Assembly (NCBI GenBank): GCA_035712365.1
Contig: DASTAW010000021.1
Coordinates: 62,001-126,000, forward strand
Length of the DNA: 64,000 nucleotides
Direction of reading: 5' to 3'
Source of the DNA: Terriglobia bacterium
GTDB lineage: Bacteria; Acidobacteriota; Terriglobia; UBA7540
Shown here in pieces: positions 35,972-44,967 of this stretch. The notes beneath the pieces are model-generated. The model had not been told where the DNA came from and did no database searches. It saw only the letters and a list, made by a program, of their open reading frames with translations. Position numbers and translations under genes: made by a program. Every line of letters starts with the position of its first letter. The stretch's first letter is position 1.

Positions 35972-38605
35972 CTATTGCTGCGGCGTGCTGGTCGAAGGCT
36001 GTTTCGGTTGCTCTTTCGAATCTCCACTCTTGAAAATGGAAAAAAACCTGTGAAGGAGGCCGCCTTTTTTCTGCGTCTGGCGAGGCGATTGGCCGGAATT
36101 GTCCGCCTGCCCGGTCTGCTGATTCGGCGGTTGCGGAGGGACGGAGGGCGGCATGGACGGCCCTTGCGTCACGCCCTGTGCGGCCTGGGCCGCCGACTTG
36201 CTGTCCGGATGAAAAATCCGTCCCAGGATTCCGCCGATCCGTTCAATCGGGTTTTCGGAATGGGGCTCGGTCCCCTGAATAAAGAACTCGTCATGGACCT
36301 TGTCTGTAGAGTTTGAGGCTATAAGCTGGCCCTGATCATTCACGGGGACGCTCACGATCCCCGGCGGTTCAGTGAAGGGCTGAACGTCGTCATAGTCCGG
36401 AAGCCTGGTGGCGTTTTTCATAAATGCCGTCCACACAGGTAGCGCCGAGGTAGCGCCCGACAGGTCTAATGCCTGGTCATTATCATAACCCACCCAGGCC
36501 ACCGCCAAAAGATTTGACGTGAATCCCGCAAACCAGCCGTCGCGGTAGGAATTCGAAGTGCCGGTCTTGCCCGCCGCCGGCAGCGCGAATCCTCGCGCCC
36601 GGACGCCCGCTCCGGTGCCTTCGTTGATCACGCTTTCCATCAAACTGACCATCAAAAAGCTGATGCGGGGGTCCAGCACCTGACGCGAAACTTCCGGGAC
36701 CCGATAAATCGCCTGGCCGTCGGCGCTGTTCACCAGAAGGATTGATCGAGGCTGCTCATAGGCGCCGGAATTGGAAAAAATCGTGTATGACCCGGCCATC
36801 TCCAACGGTGTCACGTCATAGGCCCCGAGCGCAATGGCGGGTGTCGCTTTGATGTACTGGTTAATGCCTGCGGCCATCGCCAGGTCCCTGATCTTCTCGT
36901 AGCCGACCATCTCCGCCAGCCGCACCGTCGCCACATTCAAGGAATGGGTCAGGGCGTCCCGGACCGTAACCATACCCATATATTCATCCTTGTAGTTCCT
37001 GGGCTCGTAGACCTGGTCGCCGAACTGGAACGTGGTCGGTTCATCCATCAACAGGGTGGTCGGAGTAACCAGTGGCTGAGAGCCATCGATGGCGGAGTTC
37101 AAGGCTGCGGCATAAACAAAAGGCTTGAACGACGAGCCCGGCTGCCGATGTGCCAGCGCGTGGTCCAACTGGCTCTGGGCGTAGTTGCGCCCTCCCACCA
37201 GCGCCCGGATGGCTCCCGTGTGGGGATCAAGGACCACCAGTGTCGCCTGGGGCTCTTTGGGGCCGTTGGGCGGCTGCGGTGGAGGGTGGCGCATTCTGGA
37301 AATCCGCTTGTCAACCTCCTCCATGCCCGTAACAACCGCTTCCGAGGCCAAGCGCTGTAAATCCGGATCGAGCGTGGTGTAGATCCGGTAACTTTGCGAA
37401 AGCAACTGCTGCTCGGAAAAATGGGAAAGAAGCTCATCCTGGACCATGTCCACGAAATAGGGGGCATGGTTGCCTCCCACGTTTTCAGGCGCCAGACCGA
37501 GCGGGGCCGCCGAAGCTTCCCGGGCCTGCGCCTTGCTGATGAAACCGCCCGAGGCCATCTCGTCCAGGACGTGATTGCGGCGCTCCGTCGCGCGCTTTTC
37601 ATGCCGGTACGGGGAATAATAATTGGGGCCGCGGATGATGCCAGCCAGCAGCGCAGCTTCCGGGAGGGTCAGGGAAGAGACGTTCTTGTTGAAGTAGGCA
37701 TTCGCCGCTTCTCCGAAACCGTAAATCGAAAAACTTCCGCTCTGCCCCAGGTAGATCTCGTTGGCGTAAAAATCGAAAATCTGTTCTTTGCCAAGTCTGT
37801 GTTCGAGCAGCATGGCGAGGAAAATTTCCTGCAGCTTGCGGCGGATGGTCCGCTGCGGCGTCAGGAAAAAATTCCGCGCCAATTGCATCGTCAGGGTACT
37901 GCCGCCTTCCGCCATCCGGCCTGCGCGCAGATCGGCAACCGCAGCCGAAAACATACGGAGCAGGTTGATTCCGTGGTGCGTGAAAAAGGTGTGGTCCTCT
38001 GCCGCGACGACCGCATCGACCAGGTCTTTGGGAAGCTGCTGGTATCTTACGATCCGGCGTTTGGAGCGGTTGCTGCCGAAAAGCGTGGTGATGACTTCCG
38101 GCTCCAGCCAGTAATTCCGCAGCGGCGCGCCGCCCTGAAGGGGCGCAATCGAGGCCAGCCGCCCGCCCTTGAAAGTCAGTGTTGCAGGCTCCTCCTGCAT
38201 TACCGGGCCATGAAAGAAAGATTCGGGGCCGGGCTTGACTACCAGGCGGCTGGCTCCCATTTCGTAGTTGCCGAAATGCGACTCTGCGGCGCCCGTGGTG
38301 TAACCCGCCCTTCGCAGCCTGGCCGCAAACCCTTCCGGAGTAGCGCGCTCGCCAACTTCCACCGGAGTGGGCGCAGCATACACCAGGGAAGCGTGGTTAA
38401 AAACGTCTCCGCTGAGCCGGGCGTCGATCATGTGCGAGAAATGCACGTAAAAGTAGGTGTAAGCCAGCACGGCAACGAGCAACGCCAGCACTCCGCCGGC
38501 CAGCGCCAGCTTTTGCCACAGAAGCAGTCTCTGAAAATGGGATAGCCAGCCCTGCACTCGGGGCGGTAAGGACTTCCGGATTGATGACTTCGAGCGGCGG
38601 CTCAC
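35972..38605 (-). CDS. Class A penicillin-binding protein with UB2H-like domain (PBP1B type)
   Basis: 877 residues. A bifunctional peptidoglycan synthase. A basic cytosolic N-terminus and one membrane helix (about 32-56) are followed by a UB2H-like region (about 70-165, LVYAAPTPVEVGERATPEGF, LRRAGYTT, ATLTFKGGRLASI), as in E. coli PBP1B. The GT51 domain carries AAEDHTFFTHHGIN with the catalytic Glu, and GGSTLTMQLARNFFL. The transpeptidase has GSSFKP (Ser nucleophile), THSLN and AGKTGTS. The C-terminus is a low-complexity Pro/Gln/Ser tail. It starts at a GTG three bases after the DUF4845-like stop. Downstream are two exported TPR proteins. Polymerises and cross-links the wall in the periplasm. 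Confidence 0.93.
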   Translation of the reverse strand: MSRRSKSSIRKSLPPRVQGWLSHFQRLLLWQKLALAGGVLALLVAVLAYTYFYVHFSHMIDARLSGDVFNHASLVYAAPTPVEVGERATPEGFAARLRRAGYTTGAAESHFGNYEMGASRLVVKPGPESFFHGPVMQEEPATLTFKGGRLASIAPLQGGAPLRNYWLEPEVITTLFGSNRSKRRIVRYQQLPKDLVDAVVAAEDHTFFTHHGINLLRMFSAAVADLRAGRMAEGGSTLTMQLARNFFLTPQRTIRRKLQEIFLAMLLEHRLGKEQIFDFYANEIYLGQSGSFSIYGFGEAANAYFNKNVSSLTLPEAALLAGIIRGPNYYSPYRHEKRATERRNHVLDEMASGGFISKAQAREASAAPLGLAPENVGGNHAPYFVDMVQDELLSHFSEQQLLSQSYRIYTTLDPDLQRLASEAVVTGMEEVDKRISRMRHPPPQPPNGPKEPQATLVVLDPHTGAIRALVGGRNYAQSQLDHALAHRQPGSSFKPFVYAAALNSAIDGSQPLVTPTTLLMDEPTTFQFGDQVYEPRNYKDEYMGMVTVRDALTHSLNVATVRLAEMVGYEKIRDLAMAAGINQYIKATPAIALGAYDVTPLEMAGSYTIFSNSGAYEQPRSILLVNSADGQAIYRVPEVSRQVLDPRISFLMVSLMESVINEGTGAGVRARGFALPAAGKTGTSNSYRDGWFAGFTSNLLAVAWVGYDNDQALDLSGATSALPVWTAFMKNATRLPDYDDVQPFTEPPGIVSVPVNDQGQLIASNSTDKVHDEFFIQGTEPHSENPIERIGGILGRIFHPDSKSAAQAAQGVTQGPSMPPSVPPQPPNQQTGQADNSGQSPRQTQKKGGLLHRFFSIFKSGDSKEQPKQPSTSTPQQ

Positions 38606-38608
38606 GGG

Positions 38609-38830
38609 TTAGGTGTTGCTGTTCTTCGCCGATGGGGTGAAATGGAGAGGGAGCGTGTAGATTCTCAGGTTGACGTCAACCTCATACCTGAGGTCAATCG
38701 TAATCGTTCGGCCGACTGAAACCTTTATGTCCTGACGTTCCATGGGCAGCCCCAGAGACTCGGCTCTTGAATAAATTTCCGCCTGAAAGTCCTCAGGCCA
38801 CGGTTGTGGTTGGCGAACGGCGGCGTCCAT
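38609..38830 (-). CDS. DUF4845-like protein, apparently N-terminally truncated
   Basis: 73 residues. The sequence AEIYSRAESLGLPMERQDIKV followed by a TITIDLRYEVDVNLRIYTLPLHF end matches the C-terminal two thirds of small DUF4845-type proteins. Those usually have an N-terminal membrane helix and total ~115-125 residues. Here the frame begins (ATG at 38830) within 15 bases of a palindromic repeat at 38844-38940, and no membrane helix is present. The gene is immediately upstream of a PBP gene. It may be a degraded remnant or still made as a soluble domain. Confidence 0.6.
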   Translation of the reverse strand: MDAAVRQPQPWPEDFQAEIYSRAESLGLPMERQDIKVSVGRTITIDLRYEVDVNLRIYTLPLHFTPSAKNSNT

Positions 38831-38843
38831 GGCCGAGTCGTTT

Positions 38844-38940
38844 GTAGCGCCGCCGTCCCGGCGGCAATTTTGAGGCCCAGTCGCGCCTGGCGGGACCGGC
38901 GCTACGAAAGTCCGTCACTCAATTATGCAATCCTCATTAA
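38844..38940. repeat. 'GTAGCGCCG' palindromic element, copy B
   Basis: Starts GTAGCGCCGCCGTCCCGG, runs through CGGGACCGGCGCTACGAAAG and ends GTCACTCAATTATGCAATCC-TCATTAA. The last bases coincide with the proS stop codon (TAA). The 5' side abuts the truncated DUF4845-like gene. Confidence 0.85.
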
Positions 38941-40637
38941 TTCCGGCCCTCTAAGCGTTCCCGCAGCGCGACCGCCAACGAGTCAAGGTTAGCATCGTGA
39001 ACCCGCTTTGTCGAGCGATCATAGATTTCGCCCAGGCCAAGGGCAAGCTTTTTCTTGCCCAGCGTGATGCGGTGCGGCACGCCAATCAGGTCGGCGTCCT
39101 TGAATTTAACCCCCGGTCTTTCTTCCCGGTCATCAAATAGAACGTCCAAGCCAAGCCCCTGCAATTGCTTGTAGATATTTTCCGCGCCTGCTCTCACGCC
39201 CGGGTCGTCCATGTTGGCGGCGGTCAAAATAACGTCAAACGGAGCAATGGCCCGCGGCAGGAACAATCCATCCACGTCGTGGTTCTGTTCCGCAGCAGCG
39301 GCGAGGATGCGCTCGACGCCGATGCCGTATGACCCCATGACCAGCGGAACTTCCTTGCCGTTCGCGTCCAACACCGTGGCGTGCAGGGTCTCCGAATAGC
39401 GGCGTCCGAGCTTGAAAACGTGCCCGAGTTCGATTGCCTTGGTCAGCCGCAGTGGTTTGCCGCATTGAATACAAAGGTCCCCAGCCTGGACCGCGCGCAG
39501 ATCTGCATACTCGGCGGCAAAGTCTCGGCCCGGCACGACGTTTTTCAGGTGCGTGTCGTCCCGGTTCGCCCCAGTGATCAAACCGCGGCGCGACTCAAGT
39601 GCAAGGTCTGCCACAATCCTGGCGCCCTTAATTCCCACCGGCCCCAGCGACCCCAGGTTGGCTCCGTGCAGTTCAAACGCTTCCCCTGGCGTGGCAGGGC
39701 GGAACACCGAAGTGCCCAGCACCGAAGCCAGCTTGGTTTCGCTCAGCGTGTGATCGCCGCGCAGCAATAGAACCATAGGTTTACTCTCGACAACGTAAAC
39801 CAAAGTCTTAATCATCCGCGAGGCCGGCTCGCCCGTAAACTTGACCAGATCATCAATTGTTTTCTGTCCCGGAGTCGGGAAAGACTCCATAGCCATATCA
39901 CCCGCAGGATCTTCGACGGGAACGGCGCGCCCTTCGGCCTTCTCGAGGTTGGCAGCGTAGCCGCAATCACTTTGTGCAATCCAGTCTTCGCCCGACTCGG
40001 CCGGCGCGGTGAATTCGCTGGAAACTTTGCCACCCATCATTCCGGAATAGGCGTCCACATGCAAATATCGCAGGCCGCTGCGCCTGAAAATGCGGTGATA
40101 AGCATCCACATGCTTGTCGTAACTCGCATCCAGGCCCGCTTCGTCGAGGTCAAATGAATAGGAATCTTTCATCATGAACTGACGCAAACGCAACAGGCCG
40201 GACTTGGGCCTCGGCTCGTCCCTGAATTTTTCCTGAATCTGGTACCAGATTTGCGGTAGTTGCTTGTACGATCGCAGCTCGCTTCGCGCAATGTTCGTCA
40301 TTTCTTCTTCGTGGGTCACGCCAAGACACATGTCGTGGAGGTTCCGGTCCTTGAATTTGAACATCACGTCCACGGAGTCCCAGCGGCCGGATTCCTTCCA
40401 GAGCTCTGCCGGGTTGAGCGCGGGCAGATAGAATTCCTGTGCCCCGATCCGGTTCATCTCCTCGCGAATGATCCGCTTGATTTTGAGAAAGGACCGCTGG
40501 GCCAGGTACAGATGCGCGTACACTCCCGCCGCAACCTGGCGGATGTAGCCCGCCCGCAACAGGAGTTGATGGCCCACGGCTTCGGCCTCAGCCGGAACTT
40601 CACGAAGCGTTGGGATGAAAACCTGACTCCAGCGCAT
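38937..40637 (-). CDS. proS: Prolyl-tRNA synthetase, bacterial type with editing domain
   Basis: 566 residues from the ATG at 40637; the longer frame to 40682 is not supported by family comparison, which begins MRWSQVFIPTLREVPAEAE. Class II motifs: motif 1 region QEFYLPALNPAELW, motif 2 FRDEPRPKSGLLRLRQFMMKDSYSF in outline, and motif 3 GSYGIGVERILAAAAEQ. The INS editing domain lies between motifs 2 and 3 (residues about 220-400; LVKFTGEPASRMIKTLVYV, LRGDHTLSETKLA). The C-terminal anticodon domain has LFDDREERPGVKFKDADLIGVP. Charges tRNA-Pro. The stop codon falls within the end of repeat copy B. Confidence 0.96.
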   Translation of the reverse strand: MRWSQVFIPTLREVPAEAEAVGHQLLLRAGYIRQVAAGVYAHLYLAQRSFLKIKRIIREEMNRIGAQEFYLPALNPAELWKESGRWDSVDVMFKFKDRNLHDMCLGVTHEEEMTNIARSELRSYKQLPQIWYQIQEKFRDEPRPKSGLLRLRQFMMKDSYSFDLDEAGLDASYDKHVDAYHRIFRRSGLRYLHVDAYSGMMGGKVSSEFTAPAESGEDWIAQSDCGYAANLEKAEGRAVPVEDPAGDMAMESFPTPGQKTIDDLVKFTGEPASRMIKTLVYVVESKPMVLLLRGDHTLSETKLASVLGTSVFRPATPGEAFELHGANLGSLGPVGIKGARIVADLALESRRGLITGANRDDTHLKNVVPGRDFAAEYADLRAVQAGDLCIQCGKPLRLTKAIELGHVFKLGRRYSETLHATVLDANGKEVPLVMGSYGIGVERILAAAAEQNHDVDGLFLPRAIAPFDVILTAANMDDPGVRAGAENIYKQLQGLGLDVLFDDREERPGVKFKDADLIGVPHRITLGKKKLALGLGEIYDRSTKRVHDANLDSLAVALRERLEGRN

Positions 40638-40986
40638 GGTTGCAGCCTTTCTTGCCTTCAGTTTCTGAGGACCCCGGTCCACTCCGAATCAAGTCTGCCG
40701 GTTGACAATCCGTCATTGTTGTGGAAACCTGCCTGTAATGTCAAGAAAAGCAAGGGCCGGCTTGCGGCGGTCAAGGTGAGGACCGCCCGGACGGATTAGC
40801 GCGCCGCGCGGCGGCGGGCGTCGGCCGCGTTCGCCTCACAGATGGCGGAGGGGATCCCTCATCAGCCTTGTTGGAGGGCCTTGATTCGCCGGGACTGTGG
40901 GAGAATGTCAGGTTGGGCCGGCGGCGGGGTTTCGCGGGGCGCCAGCGGACCCTCTCCGGACTCTGGTAAAGCGTGCCAGGCATGCT
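40638..40986. other. Divergent intergenic region proS / antiporter
   Basis: 349 bases with no credible gene. A TTGACA occurs at 40703-40708 on the plus strand, but no -10 box stands at the right spacing. Nothing else is recognised. Confidence 0.4.
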
Positions 40987-42252
40987 ATGAGCACCACACT
41001 CTTGTTTGCGTTGCTGGGAGCACTGACCGCGCTTGCCTTCGTGGCCCGCCAGCTTTTCCGGCGCACCCGCGTCCCTGACGTCATTGTGCTGATGGTGACG
41101 GGCGTGCTCCTGGGTCCGATCCTGGGCCTGGTAAAGGGAAGCCAGTTCGAACCTATCACCTACACGCTCGGCACGCTGGCCTTTATCCTTATTCTTTTTG
41201 AGGGCGGCCTCGAGCTCGACCTGCGTACGGTGCTCCGCCACTTTCCCGGCGGGCTGCTGCTTTCGTTTCTGGCATATGTCTTCAGCCTGGCCGCCATAGC
41301 CCTGGTGATGCGCTGGAGCATGCACATTCCCGCCAGGACCGCCCTGATTGTCGGCGCCGTGCTGGGATGCACCAGCAGTTCCATTACTCTGCCGGTTTTG
41401 CAACAAATTGAAACCAGCACGCCGGGGCGCGTCATCATGACGCTCGACGCGTCCCTCAGCGATACGTTTGCGATCCTCACGGTGGGCGTCCTGATCGATC
41501 TCGGACACAGCAAGGAATTGATTGCGGCGCGTTTTTTGGGCCAATTCCTTTACGTCGCATTCATATCCTTTTTGCTTGCCATCGTCATGGCCGTCGCGTG
41601 GTCATATCTTCTGCCGAAAGTCTCGGACCGCCGCTTCAGGAACCCGCTGACGCTCGCAGTGGTGCTTCTGCTCTATTCCGCGGCAGAGCAAGTCGGGGTC
41701 AGCGGATTGATCACCGTCTTCTTTTTTGGGATTTTCCTCGCCAACGTCCGGCGGGGCCAACTGGACGTCATCAGGGACTCACTGGGGCTTAAATTCGCCG
41801 GTGAGGAGCACCATGCGCAGTTGCTCACCTTCCACGCCGAGCTGTCGTTTCTGGTCAGGACTTTCTTCTTTGTCCTTCTGGGCGCCGTCGTCGAGTTGAG
41901 AGCGCTGCTCTACTACCTGCCCCAGGTGCTGGGAGTGCTGGGCGCCGTGATCCTTGCGCGCGCGCTGGCGGTGAAGGCCAGCAGTTGGTCCTGGAACGGT
42001 CTGCGCGCCCCGGAGCGCGAACTGATTCTCTGGATCATGCCGCGCGGCCTGATCACTGTCGTCCTCGCCCTTGAGGTTGTCCAGGTCCGCGGCAGCACCT
42101 TCAATTTTCTACCCGCTTTGGCCTTTGCCACCATCCTGGCGACCAATCTGATGGTGATCATCGGAAGCGTTCGCGCTTCCCGCATCCCTTCAAACTCAGA
42201 CTCGTTCGAGACCCAAGCCAAAAGCGAACACTCGTCCGTTATCGCGACCTGA
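40987..42252 (+). CDS. CPA2-family monovalent cation:proton antiporter
   Basis: 421 residues from the ATG at 40987, just before the first membrane helix (STTLLFALLGALTALAFVAR). About 12-13 hydrophobic helices follow. Features of Kef/NhaP-like CPA exchangers include VPDVIVLMVTGVLLGPILG near the start, LILFEGGLELDL, GAVLGCTSSSITLPVLQQ, and DASLSDTFAILTVGVLIDL with the exposed acidic residues that mediate ion exchange. IMPRGLITVVLALEV is the Arg-containing late helix. No TrkA-N or TrkA-C regulatory domain is attached, only a short polar C-terminus. Exchanges Na+ or K+ for protons; ion preference is not determinable. Confidence 0.88.
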   Translation: MSTTLLFALLGALTALAFVARQLFRRTRVPDVIVLMVTGVLLGPILGLVKGSQFEPITYTLGTLAFILILFEGGLELDLRTVLRHFPGGLLLSFLAYVFSLAAIALVMRWSMHIPARTALIVGAVLGCTSSSITLPVLQQIETSTPGRVIMTLDASLSDTFAILTVGVLIDLGHSKELIAARFLGQFLYVAFISFLLAIVMAVAWSYLLPKVSDRRFRNPLTLAVVLLLYSAAEQVGVSGLITVFFFGIFLANVRRGQLDVIRDSLGLKFAGEEHHAQLLTFHAELSFLVRTFFFVLLGAVVELRALLYYLPQVLGVLGAVILARALAVKASSWSWNGLRAPERELILWIMPRGLITVVLALEVVQVRGSTFNFLPALAFATILATNLMVIIGSVRASRIPSNSDSFETQAKSEHSSVIAT

Positions 42253-42396
42253 CATCCCTCAGCCTGGCGCGCCCTTTCGTCAATGGCGGGCAGGAATGCA
42301 AGGCCAGGCGCTCGCCAGCACGGCATGCGCGATTGAGGGGCAGTTCAGCATTGTGCTAAAATCGCTGTTTCTGTTTATCGCCAAAGCGACACAAGG

Positions 42397-43281
42397 GTGA
42401 TGATGCCCCAGAATTCTGCCGAACAAAGCCCCAGGATGACTGCTTCGACCGTCGATCTCCGCCTGGCCCACAGCCCGGATTCCGATGACGCTTTCATGTT
42501 TTACGCGCTGGCGACGAAGAAGATCGCCACCGGCAACATGGACTTCGCGCACGTGCTCGAAGACATCGAGACCCTCAACCGGAAAGCCCGGGAGGAAATT
42601 TACGACATCACGGCGGTCTCATTTCACGCCTACGCGGAACTGGCAGACCGTTACATCCTGATGTCTTCGGGCGCCAGCTTCGGAGACGGCTACGGGCCCA
42701 TCATCGTCACCCGCGCCACCCTCCAGGGAGAAAGCCTGAAAGGCAAACGCATTGCAATCCCGGGCAGGAAGACGACGGCATATCTGGCGCTCTGCCTCTA
42801 CGAACCCGATTTCGAGCCCGTCGAGACGCGCTTTGACGAGATTCTGGACAAGGTGATCAAAGGAGACGCGGAAGCCGGCGTCGTTATCCATGAGGGCCAG
42901 TTAACTTACGGAAGTTTCGGACTTGCCCGGAAGGTTGATCTGGGAGTCTGGTGGAAGAATGAAACGGGATTGCCGCTGCCGCTGGGCGGAAACGTCATCC
43001 GGCGCGCGCTGGGTCCGGAAGTCATCCGCCGGGCGGATGAATTGCTTCACGAAAGCATCGCCTATGGCCTCGAACATCGGGACGAAGCGCTGGAATACGC
43101 ATTGAACTTTGCCCGGGGACTCGACCGCGCAACGGCTGAACACTTTATTTCAATGTACGTCAACCAATGGACACTCGATTACGGCGAACAGGGCCGGCGG
43201 GCCGTGCAAACCTTACTCGACCGCGGCTTCCAGGCCGGCGTCATCCCTCAGGCTGTCAAAGCGGAGTTCGTGGGGCAGTGA
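42397..43281 (+). CDS. mqnD: 1,4-dihydroxy-6-naphthoate synthase-like (futalosine menaquinone pathway)
   Basis: 294 residues of the MqnA/MqnD periplasmic-binding-protein fold. LAHSPDSDDAFMFYAL (substrate-binding loop), HVLEDIETLN, YDITAVSFHAYAELADRY, GDGYGPIIVTRAT, EAGVVIHEGQLTYGSFGL (His in the active site), and PLPLGGNVIRRALG are family landmarks. MqnD converts cyclic de-hypoxanthinylfutalosine to 1,4-dihydroxy-6-naphthoate, a menaquinone precursor. AAGGGTG precedes the first of two adjacent ATGs; the real start could be at either, or at a later Met (residue 14). MqnA/MqnB/MqnC are not in the window. Distinguishing MqnD from a close paralogue with other function would need a family tree. 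Confidence 0.85.
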   Translation: MMMPQNSAEQSPRMTASTVDLRLAHSPDSDDAFMFYALATKKIATGNMDFAHVLEDIETLNRKAREEIYDITAVSFHAYAELADRYILMSSGASFGDGYGPIIVTRATLQGESLKGKRIAIPGRKTTAYLALCLYEPDFEPVETRFDEILDKVIKGDAEAGVVIHEGQLTYGSFGLARKVDLGVWWKNETGLPLPLGGNVIRRALGPEVIRRADELLHESIAYGLEHRDEALEYALNFARGLDRATAEHFISMYVNQWTLDYGEQGRRAVQTLLDRGFQAGVIPQAVKAEFVGQ

Positions 43282-43377
43282 TCCGCCCTCCGTTCATCGG
43301 ATAGGCAGAGTGCGGTCCTGTCCGGTTGCGCCGATAACCTGACGAACTCTTCAGCAGTTTGATTTCCCTGCTCCGAC

Positions 43378-44622
43378 ATGGCCGAAAAACCAAAAACCGC
43401 CCGCGTTCCATTCACCAGCCTTCAGAAGAAGATACTGGGGACGCTGGCCAGCGTGGTCGGACTGCGGATGCTGGGTCTTTTCCTCGTCCTCCCGGTCTTT
43501 ACGCTTTACGGGCTGCATTTCACGCATTCGCGCTTTCTGGTGGGGTTTGCCTCTGGATGCTATGGCCTCACCATGGCTGTCCTTCAGATTCCGCTTGGCC
43601 GCCTTTCGGACCGCATTGGCCGCCGCAAAGTCTTGATCCTTGGCATGGCGCTTTTCAGCCTGGGCTCTTTTATCTGCGCAGTGCCACACTGGTTTCCCTC
43701 TGGTATCCAAATCGGCGTTTTGATCGCCGGCCGCCTGATCCAAGGCGGCGGCGCCATTATTTCGGTGGCCTTTGCCACGGTCGCCGATCACATTCAGCCC
43801 GAGCGACGGTCCACCGCCATGGCCATCCTCGGCGTACCGATCGGCGCCGCATTCGTCGTTGGGGTAATCATAGGTCCCATCATTGCTGGTATGTTCGGGA
43901 CCGCGTCGCTCTTTTGGATAACCGGGGTCCTGGGGATTGGCACCGACATGCTCCTGATACGTTACCTGCCGGAAACGACCCCCTCGGGCGCTGCGCCTGT
44001 CCCGCTGGGCGAAATCATCCGCACAAAGGCATTGCTGGCCCTGGACGCCGGCGGCTTTCTGATGAACTTCTTTATGAGCACGTTCTTTTTCTACTTTCCC
44101 CTGATCGTCACCGGCCGCTACCACATGAAAATGACCCAATACTACGAAGTCCTGCTTCCGATGATCGTCATCAGCGGCGTTACCATGTTTGCCTTCACGA
44201 AGGGAGCGGACCATGGGATGGCCCGGCCGCTTGCGGCAATCGCCTTCCTCGCCTTTCTGCCGAGCGCCATTCTGCTGTTCCATCCTGCGCTGTTGGGGAT
44301 TGATCCAAGCCGCCTCGCCGCCCTTCTGGCGGGCGGAACGCTCTTCTACATCGGTTTCACCGGTCTCGAGCCGATGCTTCCCAGCATGGTCAGCTCAGCC
44401 AGTCCGGACACCGCGCAGGGCAGCGCGCTGGGCGTTTATAGCAGCATGCAGTTCCTGGGCAGTTTCGCGGGCTATGCCATCGCCGGGGCGCTTGCGCACG
44501 CAGCGGCCGAAACCGGCATGATGGTAACACTGATGATAGCTGCCGTTATGGGTTTCGCCCTGATGCTGGCAGTTCCCGCATCGAGAATAGTCCACTCGGA
44601 ACGCCCCGCCCACGTATCCTGA
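43378..44622 (+). CDS. MFS transporter (YajR/Bmr-like drug efflux type)
   Basis: 414 residues, about 12 membrane helices in two halves. The motif A loop between helices 2 and 3 reads GRLSDRIGRRKV, and a motif C-like element (GVPIGAAFVVGVIIGPIIAG) lies in helix 5. The first helix has SVVGLRMLGLFLVLPVFTLYG, typical of YajR-type efflux carriers, but the C-terminal ferredoxin-like domain of YajR is missing. Probably a proton-driven exporter; substrate unknown. It follows mqnD by ~96 bases. Nearest functional link to menaquinone is only positional. Confidence 0.88.
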   Translation: MAEKPKTARVPFTSLQKKILGTLASVVGLRMLGLFLVLPVFTLYGLHFTHSRFLVGFASGCYGLTMAVLQIPLGRLSDRIGRRKVLILGMALFSLGSFICAVPHWFPSGIQIGVLIAGRLIQGGGAIISVAFATVADHIQPERRSTAMAILGVPIGAAFVVGVIIGPIIAGMFGTASLFWITGVLGIGTDMLLIRYLPETTPSGAAPVPLGEIIRTKALLALDAGGFLMNFFMSTFFFYFPLIVTGRYHMKMTQYYEVLLPMIVISGVTMFAFTKGADHGMARPLAAIAFLAFLPSAILLFHPALLGIDPSRLAALLAGGTLFYIGFTGLEPMLPSMVSSASPDTAQGSALGVYSSMQFLGSFAGYAIAGALAHAAAETGMMVTLMIAAVMGFALMLAVPASRIVHSERPAHVS

Positions 44623-44967
44623 TTTTGCTGGAGCTCTCGCTCACTCGCCCTTTATCCAAGCTGGTTCGGAAGTGTAAGGATAAGGGCCCGTAGCCCGGAA
44701 TTTAAGAATCGCCATTCAGGATTGCTGGATGTAGAATCAAACGCGGCAGCCGGCTGGCGCCTCCCCCGGAAAGCCGCAGTGGCCTAGGGCGGTTGCTAGG
44801 CTCTGAAACAACTTATTGAGGATTGCAAAATATAGTGACGTTTTCGCGTAGCGCCGGTCCCGCCAAGCGGGACCGGCCTCGATAAATGCCGCCGAGACGG
44901 CGGCGCTACAAAAACAACGTATCACTAGATTATGCAACCTTCGGTGATAAGGAGAAGTGAGGGGCTG
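44623..44967. other. Intergenic region with full-length palindromic element
   Basis: 345 bases between the MFS transporter and the YVTN propeller gene. It contains repeat copy C (44813-44950). The remaining ~190 bases hold nothing recognised. Confidence 0.5.
44813..44950. repeat. 'GTAGCGCCG' palindromic element, complete copy C with terminal inverted repeats
   Basis: The outer ends are inverted complements: TTATTGAGGATTGCAAAATA (left) and TATGCAACCTTCGGTGATAA (right), with AGTGAC and ATCACT next in. Inside lie GTAGCGCCGGTCCCGCC with its own hairpin partner GCGGGACCGGC, and CCGCCGAGACGGCGGCGCTAC at the right. About 138 bases, non-coding. Its right end adjoins the ribosome binding site of the next gene. 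Confidence 0.88.

Noticed and set aside
40703-40708. TTGACA as a promoter for the antiporter
   Set aside because: No acceptable -10 hexamer at 16-18 bases downstream.
43351-44283. 310-codon minus-strand frame
   Set aside because: Fully antisense to a clear MFS transporter and composed of Gln/Asp/His/Arg-rich sequence typical of a shadow frame in GC-rich DNA.
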